Below, one piece after another: positions 8,749 through 18,630 of a stretch of 64,000 bases of DNA. Below the pieces are notes generated by a model. That model made no database searches. It saw only the letters and a program-made list of their open reading frames with translations, and was not told the origin of the DNA. Each line of letters opens with the position of its first letter. Within the stretch, counting starts at the first letter, position 1. The translations under genes and the position numbers were made by a program. Source of the stretch: Blastococcus sp. CT_GayMR16 (GTDB lineage: Bacteria > Actinomycetota > Actinomycetes > Mycobacteriales > Geodermatophilaceae); NCBI RefSeq assembly GCF_004570875.1, contig NZ_SPQK01000011.1:85000-148999 (forward strand), read 5' to 3'.

Positions 8749-9980
8749 TGCGGATCGGCCTGGTCTGTCCCTACCAGTGGGACGTCCCCGGTGGGGTCCA
8801 GTACCACGTGCGTGACCTGGCCGGGACGCTGCGCGGGATGGGTCACCACGTCGAGGTCCTGACGCCGGCCGAGCACGAGGAGTCGCTGCCCGAGCACGCG
8901 ACCTTCGCCGGGCGGACGGTCCCGATGCCCTACAACGGCTCGATGGCGAGCTGGCAGTTCGGCCCGGTCTCCGCGGCGCGGGTCCGCCGCTGGTTGCGGG
9001 AGGGGCACTTCGACGTCGTCCACGTGCACGAGCCGGCGCCGCCGTCGGTCTCCCTGCTGGTCTGCATGATCGCCACGGGCCCGATCGTCGCCACCTTCCA
9101 CGCCGCGACCACGCGCTCGAAGTTGCTGGCGGCCTGGGGGCCGGTCGTGCGCCCCTGGCTGGAGCGGATCACCGGGCGCATCGCGGTGTCGGACTTCGCC
9201 CGGCGCGTGCAGGTCGAGCACCTCGGCGGGGACGCGGTGATCATCCCGAACGGCGTCCACGTGGACGTCTTCGCGCACGGCCCCTCGCTGCCGGGCGTCA
9301 CGCGGGGCGTCGACGGCCCGACCATCGGCTTCCTCGGTCGCTTCGACGAGCCGCGCAAGGGCCTGCCGGTGCTCCTGGACGCGATGCGCACCGTCGTCCG
9401 CCGGCATCCGGACGCGCGGCTGCTCATCGCCGGACGCGGGGACGCCGCGGCGATCGACGAGCTGATCGGCTCCGACCTGCGCGCCCACGTCCGGCTGCTC
9501 GGGGAGCTGTCCGAGGCCGACAAGGCCGCCTTCCTCCGCTCGGTGGACATCTACTGCGCGCCCAACCTGCTCGGGGAGTCCTTCGGCGTCGTCCTGATCG
9601 AAGCGCTCGCCGCGGGGGCGCCGATCGTGGCCAGCGACCTGGACGCCTTCGCCCGGGTGCTCGAGGACGGCGCGGCCGGGGTGCTGGTCCGCCGCGGCGA
9701 CCCCGCCGCGCTCGCGGACGCGCTCTGCGGCCTGCTGGCCGACCCCGCGCGGCTCGCCGAGCTCTCGGCCGGCGGTGCGCGCGCCGCGGCCGTCTACGAC
9801 TGGGACGTCCTGGCCCGGCAGATCCTCGCCGTCTACGAGACCGTCCTGCCTCCGGGCGGTGGTGAGGTGACCCTGGGTGAGGACGACGCCGGCGTGTCCT
9901 TCGGCGGCCCTCCTGCAGGGTCCCGCCGCGAGCTCGCGAGCGGTGGGGGGCAGGAGGGTCCTTACTCTGACATCCCGTGA
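8748..9980 (+). CDS. pimA: Phosphatidylinositol mannosyltransferase PimA (GT4)
   Basis: GDP-mannose-dependent glycosyltransferase that adds the first mannose to phosphatidylinositol on the cytoplasmic face. GT-B fold: the N-terminal domain begins [20 protein letters not shown] (the GGVQ loop is typical of GT4), with DVVHVHEP and TFHAATTRS. The C-terminal domain has [20 protein letters not shown] and the E-x7-E motif ESFGVVLIE. The last 40 residues are low-complexity and look disordered. ATG 8748 overlaps the acyltransferase stop; the pimA stop overlaps the LemA-like gene (GTGA). Confidence 0.96.
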   Translation: MRIGLVCPYQWDVPGGVQYHVRDLAGTLRGMGHHVEVLTPAEHEESLPEHATFAGRTVPMPYNGSMASWQFGPVSAARVRRWLREGHFDVVHVHEPAPPSVSLLVCMIATGPIVATFHAATTRSKLLAAWGPVVRPWLERITGRIAVSDFARRVQVEHLGGDAVIIPNGVHVDVFAHGPSLPGVTRGVDGPTIGFLGRFDEPRKGLPVLLDAMRTVVRRHPDARLLIAGRGDAAAIDELIGSDLRAHVRLLGELSEADKAAFLRSVDIYCAPNLLGESFGVVLIEALAAGAPIVASDLDAFARVLEDGAAGVLVRRGDPAALADALCGLLADPARLAELSAGGARAAAVYDWDVLARQILAVYETVLPPGGGEVTLGEDDAGVSFGGPPAGSRRELASGGGQEGPYSDIP

Positions 9981-10564
9981 CGCCCGAGGCCTGGATCCTG
10001 CTGGTCGGCGTCCTCGTTCTCCTGCTGGTCGCGTGGACCGCGTGGACCCTCGTCCGGCTCAACCGGCTGGAGGCCCGCGTCGACCAGGCCTGGACGACCC
10101 TGGACACCCAGCTGCAGCGGCGGGCGGGTCTGGCCGAGGAGCTGGCCCGCAGCTACCCGGCCGCCGTGGGCGAGGACCGCGCGGAGTACCTGGCCGCGTT
10201 CGCCGCGGATGCCCGGGCGCCCGTCGACGGCGACCGCGAGCTCGCCGAGAACCTGCTCGGTCGGGAACTGCGGGACCTGCCCGAGGGGCTGCCGGGCATC
10301 CCGGCGGCACTGCGCACCGACCTGGACGGGACCCGGACGCGGGTCGGGCTGGCCCGCCGGTTCTACAACGACGCGGTGCGCGACACCGCCGCGTTGCGCC
10401 ACCGCCGGCTGTCCCGGCTGCTCCGGCTGCACGGCTCGCGCCCGCTGCCGCGCTACTTCGACATCGACGACCGCCTGGACGGGGCGCGCGGCGGCCGGAC
10501 GCCACCGGTCAGAGCGGTCGCCGACCGGCCGTACGATGTCGGGGTTCCACCCGCTCGTTCCTGA
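9977..10564 (+). CDS. LemA-like membrane-anchored protein
   Basis: A 195-residue protein with one N-terminal transmembrane helix ([20 protein letters not shown], about residues 5-24) and then a helical LemA-type domain. The [22 protein letters not shown] segment mirrors the family's YN..V..D.AWS..D.QL.RR pattern. The characteristic [10 protein letters not shown] appears near residue 128. The C-terminus from about residue 165 is low-complexity. LemA function is unknown. It overlaps pimA by GTGA, so it belongs to the PIM operon, where mycobacteria carry a Nudix gene; a cell envelope role is an inference from this position only. Confidence 0.8.
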   Translation: MTPEAWILLVGVLVLLLVAWTAWTLVRLNRLEARVDQAWTTLDTQLQRRAGLAEELARSYPAAVGEDRAEYLAAFAADARAPVDGDRELAENLLGRELRDLPEGLPGIPAALRTDLDGTRTRVGLARRFYNDAVRDTAALRHRRLSRLLRLHGSRPLPRYFDIDDRLDGARGGRTPPVRAVADRPYDVGVPPARS

Positions 10565-10593
10565 GTTTCCGTCGATCCGTAAGGCAGCATTCC

Positions 10594-11496
10594 GTGGCCA
10601 CCCCAGACACCACCCCGTCCACCGGCACCGAGCGCGTCAAGCGCGGCATGGCCGAGCAGCTCAAGGGCGGCGTCATCATGGACGTCGTCACTCCCGAGCA
10701 GGCCAAGATCGCCGAGGACGCCGGTGCGGTGGCCGTCATGGCGCTGGAGCGGGTGCCCGCCGACATCCGCGTGCAGGGTGGCATCGCCCGCATGAGCGAC
10801 CCCGACATGATCGAGGGCATCATCGGCGCGGTCTCCATCCCGGTGATGGCCAAGGCCCGGATCGGCCACTTCGTCGAGGCCCAGGTCCTGCAGAGCCTGG
10901 GCGTCGACTACATCGACGAGTCCGAGGTCCTCACCCCGGCCGACGAGGCGCACCACATCGCCAAGAGCGAGTTCACCGTCCCCTTCGTCTGCGGCGCCAC
11001 CGACCTGGGTGAGGCGCTGCGCCGCATCTCCGAGGGCGCGGCGATGATCCGGTCCAAGGGCGAGGCCGGCACCGGCAACGTCGTGGAGGCCACCCGGCAC
11101 ATGCGGTCGATCCGCGCCGGCATCAAGCGCCTCGGCACCCTCGACGAGACCGAGCTGTTCGTGGCCGCGAAGGAGCTTCGCGCGCCCTACGACCTGGTCG
11201 TCGAGGTCGCTCGCCTGGGCAAGCTGCCCGTCGTGCTGTTCACCGCCGGCGGCATCGCCACCCCGGCGGACGCCGCGATGATGATGCAGCTCGGTGCCGA
11301 GGGTGTGTTCGTCGGCTCGGGCATCTTCAAGGCCGGCGACCCCGCGCTGCGCGCCGCCGCGATCGTGCAGGCGACGACCTTCCACGACGACCCCGCCGTC
11401 ATCGCCAAGGTCTCCCGCGGCCTGGGCGAGCCGATGGTCGGCATCAACATCTCCACGCTGCCCGAGAGCGAGCGGTACGCCACCCGCGGCTGGTGA
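10594..11496 (+). CDS. pdxS: Pyridoxal 5'-phosphate synthase, PdxS subunit
   Basis: Builds pyridoxal phosphate from ribose 5-phosphate, glyceraldehyde 3-phosphate and ammonia delivered by PdxT. A (beta/alpha)8 barrel of 300 residues. Recognisable blocks: [41 protein letters not shown] (second active-site Lys), [11 protein letters not shown] and [21 protein letters not shown]. The start GTG 10594 is 29 bases after the LemA-like stop and gives the short N-terminal arm seen in actinobacterial homologues. The glutaminase partner pdxT is 1 kb downstream, beyond two opposite-strand genes. Confidence 0.97.
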   Translation: MATPDTTPSTGTERVKRGMAEQLKGGVIMDVVTPEQAKIAEDAGAVAVMALERVPADIRVQGGIARMSDPDMIEGIIGAVSIPVMAKARIGHFVEAQVLQSLGVDYIDESEVLTPADEAHHIAKSEFTVPFVCGATDLGEALRRISEGAAMIRSKGEAGTGNVVEATRHMRSIRAGIKRLGTLDETELFVAAKELRAPYDLVVEVARLGKLPVVLFTAGGIATPADAAMMMQLGAEGVFVGSGIFKAGDPALRAAAIVQATTFHDDPAVIAKVSRGLGEPMVGINISTLPESERYATRGW

Positions 11497-11518
11497 CCCC
11501 GAGCGGACCGGATCCGGC

Positions 11519-11899
11519 CTAGGCGTCGGATCGCGCGGAGTACGGCTTGCCCGGCCAGTACGCCCACTCCTCGAAGTCCTCGACCCGACCGTCCGGGGCG
11601 AACCGCAGCACCCACAGGTCCCGGTACTCCTGCGCCACCGGCTCGCGATAGCGCACGTCGAGCCGGACCACTGCCTCCGGTCCCTCGACGGCGACCGGCT
11701 CCGCGGCCACCGAGAACGTCCGGCCCTCGTCGTCGAGCCAGAACTCCTGGATCCCCGCGTGACCGGCCTTCGGCTCCTCGTAGGGCGAGGTCCGATACCT
11801 CGCGTCCTCGGTGAACAGCCTGCTGACGGCGGTGCGGTCACCGGACCGCCACGCGCGCTCGTAGTCCGCGACCCACCGCATCACGCCGTCTCGATCCAC
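11519..11899 (-). CDS. SnoaL-like / NTF2-fold protein
   Basis: Small protein of about 126 residues with a cone-shaped NTF2-like fold. WVADYERAWRSGD..VSRLFTEDARYRTSPYEEP is the typical opening of the SnoaL_2 family, and the sequence ends with a curved-sheet core (LWVLRFAPDGRVEDFEEWAYWP). Family members are isomerases, hydrolases or binding proteins, so no reaction can be assigned. GTG 11899 is chosen; ATG 11881 is equally possible and neither has a good Shine-Dalgarno sequence. It lies convergent to pdxS, 22 bases from the pdxS stop, with a CCGGATCCGG palindrome between, and downstream of the flavin-fold gene. Confidence 0.8.
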   Translation of the reverse strand: MDRDGVMRWVADYERAWRSGDRTAVSRLFTEDARYRTSPYEEPKAGHAGIQEFWLDDEGRTFSVAAEPVAVEGPEAVVRLDVRYREPVAQEYRDLWVLRFAPDGRVEDFEEWAYWPGKPYSARSDA

Positions 11900-11922
11900 G
11901 AGGTCACGCTGCCACGAACAGG

Positions 11923-12435
11923 TCAGGTGGTGGCCGGGAAGCGGTACCGGGTCTGCGCGAAGCGGCCCTTGGCGAATGCGAGCACCTTCGTGGGAGCGAC
12001 CTCGAACACGACGGCTGATCCGCCGTCCCCGTGATGGAAGGACCCGTGCTCGACGGTGAAGTCCCAGTCGCCCCGGTACTTGCTGCGCCAGAGGTCGGCG
12101 AGGGTGCGCAGCCGGGCGTCGTCGCTGACCTGCACGGCGCTGCCTTCGACGACGAGGTCCAGTCCCTCCTTCCATCGGTTGGTGCCGGTGGTAAGGGCGA
12201 CGTGCGGGTTCGCTGTCAGGTTCACCGCCTTCTGCTCCGCCGGACCCGTGCAGAAGTGGAGCCGGCCTTCGGACCAGACGGCCGGCAGGGGTGTGACGTG
12301 TGGCCGGCCGTCGCCTCGTACCGTCGAGATCCAGAAGAGCTCGGCGGTCTCGAGCACGCGGAGCGCGTCCGACCATGGCGTCGGAGGCGACTCCGGATCG
12401 CCGAAGCGGGTGTCCTGCTCGGGTGTGGGTTCCAT
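11923..12435 (-). CDS. Pyridoxamine 5'-phosphate oxidase-fold (FMN/F420-binding) protein
   Basis: Split-barrel flavin-fold protein of 170 residues. The [21 protein letters not shown] opening and [24 protein letters not shown] block are typical of PNPOx-like and F420H2-dependent reductase families in actinobacteria. Near the C-terminus [10 protein letters not shown] closes the barrel, a common F420/FMN-family ending. The substrate is unknown. Sitting between pdxS and pdxT it could be read as a vitamin B6 enzyme, but it is on the opposite strand and lacks the RxW C-terminal signature of true PdxH, so I do not assign that role. Confidence 0.85.
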   Translation of the reverse strand: MEPTPEQDTRFGDPESPPTPWSDALRVLETAELFWISTVRGDGRPHVTPLPAVWSEGRLHFCTGPAEQKAVNLTANPHVALTTGTNRWKEGLDLVVEGSAVQVSDDARLRTLADLWRSKYRGDWDFTVEHGSFHHGDGGSAVVFEVAPTKVLAFAKGRFAQTRYRFPATT

Positions 12436-12459
12436 GCCTTTTCTGACACCCGGAACGGC

Positions 12460-12513
12460 AGCGATTCATCGGTGGCCCTCCGGGCCAGCGATTCATCAGT
12501 GGCCCTCCGGGCC
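12460..12513. repeat. Two tandem 27-bp repeats upstream of pdxT
   Basis: Two head-to-tail copies (12460-12486 and 12487-12513) differ at one base (TCGGTGG versus TCAGTGG). They lie between the divergent flavin-fold gene and pdxT, 37 bases before the pdxT start. They could hold duplicated regulator sites or simply be a slippage product. Confidence 0.85.
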
Positions 12514-12550
12514 TCCACCCCGGTTCGGGCCCCCCGTAGCGTGGACGGTC

Positions 12551-13225
12551 GTGTCCAGCCATACCGCCCGGCCCGTCATCGGGGTCCTCGCCCTGCAGGG
12601 CGACGTCCGTGAGCACCTGGCCGCGCTGCGCGAGCAGGGTGCCGACGCGGTGACCGTGCGCCGGCCCGAGGAGCTGGCCGCGGTGGACGGCCTGATCATC
12701 CCGGGCGGGGAGTCGACGACCATGGTCAAGCTGGCCGCCCGGTTCGAGCTGCTCGAGCCGCTGCGTGCCGCCGTCCGCGCCGGGCTGCCGGCCTACGGCT
12801 CGTGCGCCGGGATGATCCTGCTCGCCGATCGGATCCTCGACGCCCCGCCCGACCAGGAGACCATCGGCGGCCTGGACGTCACGGTCCGCCGCAACGCGTT
12901 CGGCCGGCAGGTGGACTCCTTCGAGTCCGACATCGCCTTCGAGGGCCTCGACGGCGGGGACGTGCACGCCGTCTTCATCCGGGCGCCGTGGGTGGAGGAG
13001 GCCGGCGAGCAGGTCGTCGTCCTCGGCCGGGTCGTGGGGGGACCGGCCGACGGTAAGATCGTGGCGGTCCGCCAGGGCAATCTGGTGGCGACGAGCTTTC
13101 ACCCCGAGCTGACCGGGGACCGCCGGGTGCACGCGATGTTCGCCGACATCGTCCGCAACCACTTGGCCGAGCAGGCCGGCAGCGTTCCGAATGGGGCCGC
13201 CGGGAACGAGAGGGGCAAGCCATGA
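12551..13225 (+). CDS. pdxT: Pyridoxal 5'-phosphate synthase, glutaminase subunit PdxT
   Basis: Class I glutamine amidotransferase (224 residues) that hydrolyses glutamine and channels ammonia to PdxS. The catalytic Cys is in [10 protein letters not shown] (about residue 83) and the His-Glu pair in SFHPEL. The N-terminal [16 protein letters not shown] and PGGESTTM (oxyanion loop) motifs are diagnostic. GTG 12551 starts directly before the first strand. Its stop overlaps the yebC ATG by four bases. It has its own upstream region, unlike species where it follows pdxS directly. Confidence 0.96.
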   Translation: MSSHTARPVIGVLALQGDVREHLAALREQGADAVTVRRPEELAAVDGLIIPGGESTTMVKLAARFELLEPLRAAVRAGLPAYGSCAGMILLADRILDAPPDQETIGGLDVTVRRNAFGRQVDSFESDIAFEGLDGGDVHAVFIRAPWVEEAGEQVVVLGRVVGGPADGKIVAVRQGNLVATSFHPELTGDRRVHAMFADIVRNHLAEQAGSVPNGAAGNERGKP

Positions 13226-13974
13226 GCGGCCATTCCAAGTGGGCGACGACCAAGCACAAGAAGGCCGGCATCGATGCCAAGCGCGGCAAGCTCTTCGCCA
13301 AGCTGATCAAGAACATCGAGGTCGCGGCGCGCACCGGCGGCGGTGACCTCTCGGGCAACCCGACGCTCTTCGACGCCGTCCAGAAGGCCAAGAAGTCCTC
13401 GGTGCCCAACGACAACATCGACCGCGCGGTCAAGCGCGGATCCGGCGCCGAGGCCGGCGGCGTCGACTACCAGGGCATCACCTACGAGGGCTACGCGCCC
13501 GGCGGCGTCGCCGTCCTGATCGAGTGCCTCACCGACAACAAGAACCGCTCGGCCATGGAGGTGCGCACCGCCATGACCCGCAACGGCGGGTCGATGGCCG
13601 ACCCCGGCTCGGTCTCCTACCTCTTCACCCGCAAGGGCGTCATCGTGGTGCCGAAGTCCGACGGCGTCGACGAGGACGCCGTGCTCATGGCCGTCCTGGA
13701 CGCCGGCGCCGAGGAGGTCCGCGACCTCGGGGACACGTTCGAGGTGGTCTGCGAGCCGACCGACCTGGTCACCGTCCGCACCGGCCTGCAGGACGCCGGG
13801 ATCGACTACGACTCCGCCGAGGCCGGCTTCGTGCCCAGCGTCACCGTCGAGCTCGACGAGGACAGCGCAGGCAAGGTCTTCCGGCTGATCGACGCCCTCG
13901 AGGACTGCGACGACGTGCAGAACGTCTACGCGAACTACGACGTGTCCGACGAGGTCCTCGAGCGCGTCGGCTGA
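13222..13974 (+). CDS. YebC/PmpR-family protein
   Basis: Conserved 250-residue protein of the YebC/TACO1 family, described as DNA-binding regulator or as translation activator helping ribosomes through proline stretches. [23 protein letters not shown] is the family's opening, and [15 protein letters not shown] and [19 protein letters not shown] are further hallmarks. The acidic C-terminus ([18 protein letters not shown]) is normal. It overlaps pdxT by ATGA and precedes ruvC, the usual order in actinobacteria. A 141-base gap follows, so ruvCAB may have an additional promoter. Confidence 0.96.
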   Translation: MSGHSKWATTKHKKAGIDAKRGKLFAKLIKNIEVAARTGGGDLSGNPTLFDAVQKAKKSSVPNDNIDRAVKRGSGAEAGGVDYQGITYEGYAPGGVAVLIECLTDNKNRSAMEVRTAMTRNGGSMADPGSVSYLFTRKGVIVVPKSDGVDEDAVLMAVLDAGAEEVRDLGDTFEVVCEPTDLVTVRTGLQDAGIDYDSAEAGFVPSVTVELDEDSAGKVFRLIDALEDCDDVQNVYANYDVSDEVLERVG

Positions 13975-14115
13975 ACAAGGACCTCGTCCTCCCCACCCCT
14001 CGCACGCTCGCGGCGGTGCCCGGGACGAGGCCGAAGAGGGCGTGTCGGCGCGGGTGGGTCGGTCTCGGCCGCTAGCCTCGGTCGAACAGGCGTTCGGCTG
14101 ATCAAGGAGCTCGTC

Positions 14116-14685
14116 ATGCGGGTGCTCGGTATCGACCCCGGTCTCACCCGGTGCGGGTGGGGCGTGGTCGAGGGCCGCCCCGGGGCGCGACCCACCGCGA
14201 TCGGCGTCGGCGTGATCCGCACGATGGCCGAGCTCGACCTGGAGCTGCGCCTGCTGGAGCTGCACACGGCGGTGACCGCCCTCCTGCGCGAGCACCGGCC
14301 GGACGTGGTGGCGATCGAGCGGGTCTTCACCCAGAACAACAAGGGGACGGCGATGGGGACGGCGCAGGCCGCCGGCGTCGCCGCGCTCGCCGCCGCCCAG
14401 GCCGACCGGCCGGTCGCCTGGCACACCCCCAGCGAGGTCAAGGCCGCCATCTCCGGTAACGGCCGCGCCGACAAGGAGCAGGTCACCCTGATGGTCACCC
14501 GAGTGCTCGGTCTGGCCGAGGCGCCGAAGCCTGCCGACGCCGCCGACGCCCTGGCGCTCGCGGTCTGTCACGTCTGGCGCGGCCCGGCCCAGGAGCGGCT
14601 GCGCAAGGCCGCGATCGTCAGCGGCATCGGCGCCCCGGTCCGGCAGACGACCCTCCCGCGCTGGACGGGGGTGGCCGCCCGATGA
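14116..14685 (+). CDS. ruvC: Holliday junction resolvase RuvC
   Basis: Dimeric endonuclease that cuts Holliday junctions symmetrically after RuvAB branch migration. RNase H fold, 189 residues. The four acidic catalytic residues are all visible: Asp7 (GIDPG), Glu68 (VAIERVF), Asp141 and Asp144 ([11 protein letters not shown]). The [21 protein letters not shown] segment is typical. AAGGAG lies eight bases before ATG 14116. The stop overlaps the ruvA ATG. Confidence 0.97.
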   Translation: MRVLGIDPGLTRCGWGVVEGRPGARPTAIGVGVIRTMAELDLELRLLELHTAVTALLREHRPDVVAIERVFTQNNKGTAMGTAQAAGVAALAAAQADRPVAWHTPSEVKAAISGNGRADKEQVTLMVTRVLGLAEAPKPADAADALALAVCHVWRGPAQERLRKAAIVSGIGAPVRQTTLPRWTGVAAR

Positions 14686-15314
14686 TCGCGTCGGTGTCCG
14701 GCCGCGTGGCCGCGGTCTCCCCGGACGGCGCCGTCGTCGAGGTCGGCGGGATCGGGCTGGCCGTGCAGTGCACCCCGGGAACCATCGCGCGGCTGCAGGT
14801 GGGGGAGAACGCCCGGCTCTCGACCAGCCTGATCGTGCGCGAGGACTCCCTGACGCTCTACGGCTTCGCCGACGACGACGAGCGCAGCCTGTTCGAGCTG
14901 CTGCAGACGGCCAACGGCGTGGGCCCGCGGCTGGCGCAGGCAGTGCTGGCGATCCACCCGCCGCGCGAGGTCCGGCGGGCGGTCTCGATGGCCGACGTCA
15001 AGGCGCTGATGCTGGTGCCGGGCATCGGCAAGAAGGGCGCCGAGCGGCTGATCCTGGAGCTGCGCGACCGGCTCGGCGTCACGACCTCCGACACCTCGCT
15101 CGACGCCCCGCTGGGTCCGTCGCTGATCACTCCGGTCGCGCCGTGGAAGGACCAGCTGACCTCGGCCCTGGTCGGGTTCGGCTGGAGCGTGAAAGAGGCG
15201 GACGGCGCGATCGCGCAGCTCGTCCCCGTCGCTGACGAGCAGATCGCGGCGAACGGCGGCGTGGAGATCGCCATCCTCCTGCGCCAGGCGCTGCAGCTCC
15301 TGGGCCGCGCATGA
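14682..15314 (+). CDS. ruvA: Holliday junction branch migration subunit RuvA
   Basis: Binds the four-way junction as a tetramer and loads RuvB. Three domains fit in 210 residues: an OB-fold ([21 protein letters not shown]), the tandem helix-hairpin-helix region with [14 protein letters not shown] and [18 protein letters not shown] (about residues 76-133), and a flexible linker leading to the RuvB-binding domain III ([19 protein letters not shown]). It is coupled by ATGA to ruvC and to ruvB. Confidence 0.97.
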   Translation: MIASVSGRVAAVSPDGAVVEVGGIGLAVQCTPGTIARLQVGENARLSTSLIVREDSLTLYGFADDDERSLFELLQTANGVGPRLAQAVLAIHPPREVRRAVSMADVKALMLVPGIGKKGAERLILELRDRLGVTTSDTSLDAPLGPSLITPVAPWKDQLTSALVGFGWSVKEADGAIAQLVPVADEQIAANGGVEIAILLRQALQLLGRA

Positions 15315-16456
15315 GTGCGCCCTTCGACCGCTCGCTCACCGGGGAGGTCGACGGCGGCCTGGGCCAGGACGCCGCGGTGTCCCCGCTGGCCGGCGACGAG
15401 GAGCGGGTCGTCGAGTCGGCGCTGCGGCCGCACTCCCTGACGGAGTTCATCGGCCAGCCCAAGGTCTCGCGGCAGCTGGCGCTGGTGCTCGAGGGCGCCA
15501 AGCGGCGCGGCCGGCCACCGGACCACGTGCTGCTCTCCGGCCCGCCCGGGCTGGGGAAGACCAGCCTGGCGCTGATCATCGGCTCCGAGCTGGGGACGGC
15601 GGTCAAGATCACCAGCGGCCCGGCGATCGAGCGCTCCGGCGACCTCGCCGCGATGCTGTCCAACCTCGCGCCCGGCGACGTCCTCTTCATCGACGAGATC
15701 CACCGCATCGCCCGGCCCGCCGAGGAACTGCTGTACATGGCGATGGAGGACTTCCGGGTCGACGTCGTCGTCGGAAAGGGTCCCGGGGCGACGGCGATCC
15801 CCCTGGAGATCAGCCCGTTCACGCTCGTCGGCGCCACCACGCGCGCCGGGCTCCTCACCGGACCGCTCCGGGACCGGTTCGGCTTCGTCGGTCAGATGGA
15901 GTTCTACGAGGTGGCGGAACTGCAGCAGGTGCTGCGCCGCAGCGCCGCGCTGCTCGGGGTCGACCTGACCGACGAGGGGTCCGCGGAGATCGCCGGCCGC
16001 TCCCGCGGCACACCGCGCATCGCCAACCGGCTGCTGCGCCGGGTCCGCGACTTCGCCGAGGTCGAGGCCGACGGGCGGGTCACCCTGGCTGTGGCCCAGG
16101 CCGCGCTGGCGCTGTACGACGTCGACGACCTCGGCCTGGACCGCCTGGACCGGGCGGTGCTGGAGGCACTGGTCGTGCGCTTCGGCGGCGGACCGGTCGG
16201 CGTCGCGACGCTGGCGGTGGCCGTGGGGGAGGAGCCCAACACCGTCGAGGAGGTCTGCGAGCCGTTCCTCGTGCGGGCGGGCCTGCTCGCCCGCACCTCA
16301 CGGGGACGGGTGGCGACGGAGGCCGCATGGCACCACCTGGGCCGGCCGCTGCCCCGTGGTGGTGCCCTGCTCGGTGGGGCGGGTGGGGCGATCAGTGGCC
16401 TGACCGGTGCCCCGTCCACCCCGGGTGCGTCCCCAGAGCCCCTGTTCGGCGCCTAG
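15311..16456 (+). CDS. ruvB: Holliday junction branch migration ATPase RuvB
   Basis: Hexameric AAA+ motor that drives branch migration with RuvA. Walker A is [12 protein letters not shown] (about residues 75-86), Walker B is FIDEIHR, sensor 1 is in LVGATTRAG and the arginine finger lies in GPLRDRFGF. The winged-helix domain covers about residues 275-350. The C-terminal 35 residues are Gly/Pro-rich and longer than in E. coli. It ends the ruvCAB operon; a 162-base gap without an evident terminator separates it from yajC. Confidence 0.97.
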   Translation: MSAPFDRSLTGEVDGGLGQDAAVSPLAGDEERVVESALRPHSLTEFIGQPKVSRQLALVLEGAKRRGRPPDHVLLSGPPGLGKTSLALIIGSELGTAVKITSGPAIERSGDLAAMLSNLAPGDVLFIDEIHRIARPAEELLYMAMEDFRVDVVVGKGPGATAIPLEISPFTLVGATTRAGLLTGPLRDRFGFVGQMEFYEVAELQQVLRRSAALLGVDLTDEGSAEIAGRSRGTPRIANRLLRRVRDFAEVEADGRVTLAVAQAALALYDVDDLGLDRLDRAVLEALVVRFGGGPVGVATLAVAVGEEPNTVEEVCEPFLVRAGLLARTSRGRVATEAAWHHLGRPLPRGGALLGGAGGAISGLTGAPSTPGASPEPLFGA

Positions 16457-16618
16457 ACTTCGACACGCTGGCGCGCAACTCGTCCGGCCGTGGCCGTGCG
16501 CGTCCCGTCCGGCCGTCCGTGCGCCTTGCACCAGACGCAGTCGACGTACCCGAGCGGTCCCGAACCGGGCCCGCACCCCACCGCGGAGCAGCACGCGCGG
16601 TAGAGAGGCACATCTGTC

Positions 16619-16966
16619 GTGGAGCAGTACTTCCCGATCGTCCTGATCGCCCTGTTCGCCGTCGTCCTGTTCGTGCTGCCGGCCCGGCAGCGCAAGCGGA
16701 TGCAGGCCCAGGCGCAGGCACTCCAGGAGTCCCTGGACATCGGTACGCCGGTCATGACCACCAGCGGCCTGCACGGCAACGTCGCCTCGATCGGTGACAA
16801 GACGGTCGACCTCGAGATCGCCCCCGGCGTCGTGGTCACGTTCGCCCGGCAGGCGATCCTCGAGATCCGCAAGCCCCTCGGGACGACCGACGGCCTCACC
16901 GACGAGGGCACCGACTCCGGTACGCCCGGCACGGCCGGCGGGCGTCCGGCCGACGGCGCCGTCTGA
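16619..16966 (+). CDS. yajC: Preprotein translocase accessory subunit YajC
   Basis: Small single-pass protein of the SecDF-YajC complex (115 residues). The N-terminal helix FPIVLIALFAVVLFVLPARQRKR (about residues 4-26) is followed by the conserved cytoplasmic block LDIGTPVMTTSGLHGNVASIGDKTVDLEIAPGV. The tail from residue 85 is low-complexity. It sits 14 bases before secD. Confidence 0.94.
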   Translation: MEQYFPIVLIALFAVVLFVLPARQRKRMQAQAQALQESLDIGTPVMTTSGLHGNVASIGDKTVDLEIAPGVVVTFARQAILEIRKPLGTTDGLTDEGTDSGTPGTAGGRPADGAV

Positions 16967-16980
16967 GCCGGGCGACCACC

Positions 16981-18630
16981 ATGGCCAACCGCTCGCTGCC
17001 CTCCGGCCGCTACTTCGGCGCATTCATCGCGATCGTCGCGATCCTGTACGGCCTGGTCTTCTTCACCGGGGCCAGCAAGACGCCCCAGCTCGGCCTGGAC
17101 CTGCGCGGCGGCACCACGGTCACGCTCACCGCTCGCACCCCGAATGGCCAGGCGCCCGCGCAGGAGGATCTGGAGCTGGCGCGCCAGATCATCGAGCAGC
17201 GGGTGAACGGCCTCGGTGTCGCCGAGGCCGAGGTGGTCACCGAGGGCGACTCGAACATCGTCATCTCCGTTCCCGGGGACGACGGCGACCAGGCCCGCCA
17301 GCTCGGCCAGACGGCGCAGCTGCGGTTCCGGCCGGTCGTCACGGGCCCGGAGCCGGTCACGGCCGCCGCCGACGCCAGCGCGGCGCCGACGGACGGTGCG
17401 GCCCCGACGGACGCCGCGACCCCCTCCGACGCCGCGACCCCCTCCGACGCCGCGACGCCCACGGACGCGGCGGCCACCGACTCGGCCGCGCCCACCGGTC
17501 CGGCGTCCCCGTCGGTGGCCCCGGACGCACCACCGGTCACCCAGGAGCAGGCCGCGGCCACCTACGCCACGCTCGCCTGCGACACCGAGGCGACCGGCGC
17601 CGTCGACCGCTCCGACGACTATGTGGCCTCCTGCAGCGAGGACGGCAGCGTCAAGTACCTGCTCGGCCCCGCGGTGGTCGAGGGCACCGACGTCACCGAT
17701 GCCAGCCCCGGCACGCGCCAGGGCACCGGCGAGTGGATCGTCCAGCTGGACTTCAACTCCTCGGGCTCGGCGGCGTGGGCCGAGTTCACCGGCGCCAACG
17801 TCGGCAAGCAGGTCGGCATCACCCTGGACGGCAAGGTCATCTCCGCGCCGACGATCAACCAGGCCATCGTCGGCGGCACCGAGATCTCGGGCACCTTCGA
17901 CCAGGCGTCGGCCACGGAGCTCGCCAACCAGCTCAAGTACGGCGCGCTCCCGCTGAGCTTCACGCAGGCGACCGCCCAGTCGATCTCGACCGAGCTCGGC
18001 GCCGAGCAGCTGAAGGCCGGCCTGATCGCCGGCGCCATCGGCATCGCCCTGGTCTTCCTCTACGCGCTGATCTACTACCGCCTGCTCGGCCTGGTCATGA
18101 TCGCCAGCCTCCTGCTCTCGGCGGTCGTGGTGTACGCGTGCCTGGTCCTGCTGGGCCGCCAGATCGGCTTCACCCTGAGCCTGGCCGGCATCGCCGGGTT
18201 CATCGTCTCGATCGGCATCACGGCCGACTCGTTCGTCGTCTACTTCGAACGGCTCAAGGACGAGATCCGCGAGGGCCGGACGCTGCGGTCCGCCGTGCCC
18301 CGCGCCTGGGTCCGTGCCCGCCGGACGATCCTCTCGGCCGACGCCGTCAGCTTCCTCGCTGCCGCGATCCTCTACCTGCTCGCGATCGGGGACGTGAAGG
18401 GCTTCGCGTTCACCCTCGGCATGTCGACGGTGCTCGACCTCGTCGTCGTCTTCCTCTTCACCCATCCGCTGATGGCCGTGCTGGCCCGCTTCAAGTCCTT
18501 CGGCAGCAGCCGGATGTCCGGGCTCGGCCGGGTGGAGCACACCCGCCGGCCCGACGGCTCGGGACGGCCCGGGGACCGCGAACTCGTGGGTGCCGGCACC
18601 GGCGCCGGCACGGACAGGAGCACCTCATGA
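16981..18630 (+). CDS. secD: Protein translocase subunit SecD
   Basis: Membrane RND-family component that uses the proton gradient to pull proteins out of SecYEG. Helix 1 is at about residues 13-32. The periplasmic domain starts with QLGLDLRGGTTVTL, and the five C-terminal helices include VSIGITADSFVVYFERLKDEIREG, the conserved SecD D4 motif. An Ala/Thr/Pro/Asp-rich insert with 6-residue repeats interrupts the periplasmic domain at about residues 120-185, a feature of actinobacterial SecD. It overlaps secF by ATGA. Confidence 0.97.
   Translation: MANRSLPSGRYFGAFIAIVAILYGLVFFTGASKTPQLGLDLRGGTTVTLTARTPNGQAPAQEDLELARQIIEQRVNGLGVAEAEVVTEGDSNIVISVPGDDGDQARQLGQTAQLRFRPVVTGPEPVTAAADASAAPTDGAAPTDAATPSDAATPSDAATPTDAAATDSAAPTGPASPSVAPDAPPVTQEQAAATYATLACDTEATGAVDRSDDYVASCSEDGSVKYLLGPAVVEGTDVTDASPGTRQGTGEWIVQLDFNSSGSAAWAEFTGANVGKQVGITLDGKVISAPTINQAIVGGTEISGTFDQASATELANQLKYGALPLSFTQATAQSISTELGAEQLKAGLIAGAIGIALVFLYALIYYRLLGLVMIASLLLSAVVVYACLVLLGRQIGFTLSLAGIAGFIVSIGITADSFVVYFERLKDEIREGRTLRSAVPRAWVRARRTILSADAVSFLAAAILYLLAIGDVKGFAFTLGMSTVLDLVVVFLFTHPLMAVLARFKSFGSSRMSGLGRVEHTRRPDGSGRPGDRELVGAGTGAGTDRSTS
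17392..17463 (+). repeat. Four 18-bp in-frame repeats within secD
   Basis: Tandem 18-base units (17392-17409, 17410-17427, 17428-17445, 17446-17463) encode variants of D-A-A-T-P-S/T. The middle two are identical. They fall in the predicted disordered periplasmic insert, so unit number can change without breaking the fold. Confidence 0.85.

Noticed and set aside
11923..12435. Pyridoxamine phosphate oxidase PdxH
   Set aside because: It shares the split-barrel fold but lacks the PdxH C-terminal signature; position near pdxS/pdxT alone is not enough.
16453..18540. 695-codon antisense frame across yajC-secD
   Set aside because: Shadow of real genes; it crosses gene boundaries and has runs of Gly/Arg without any fold signature.
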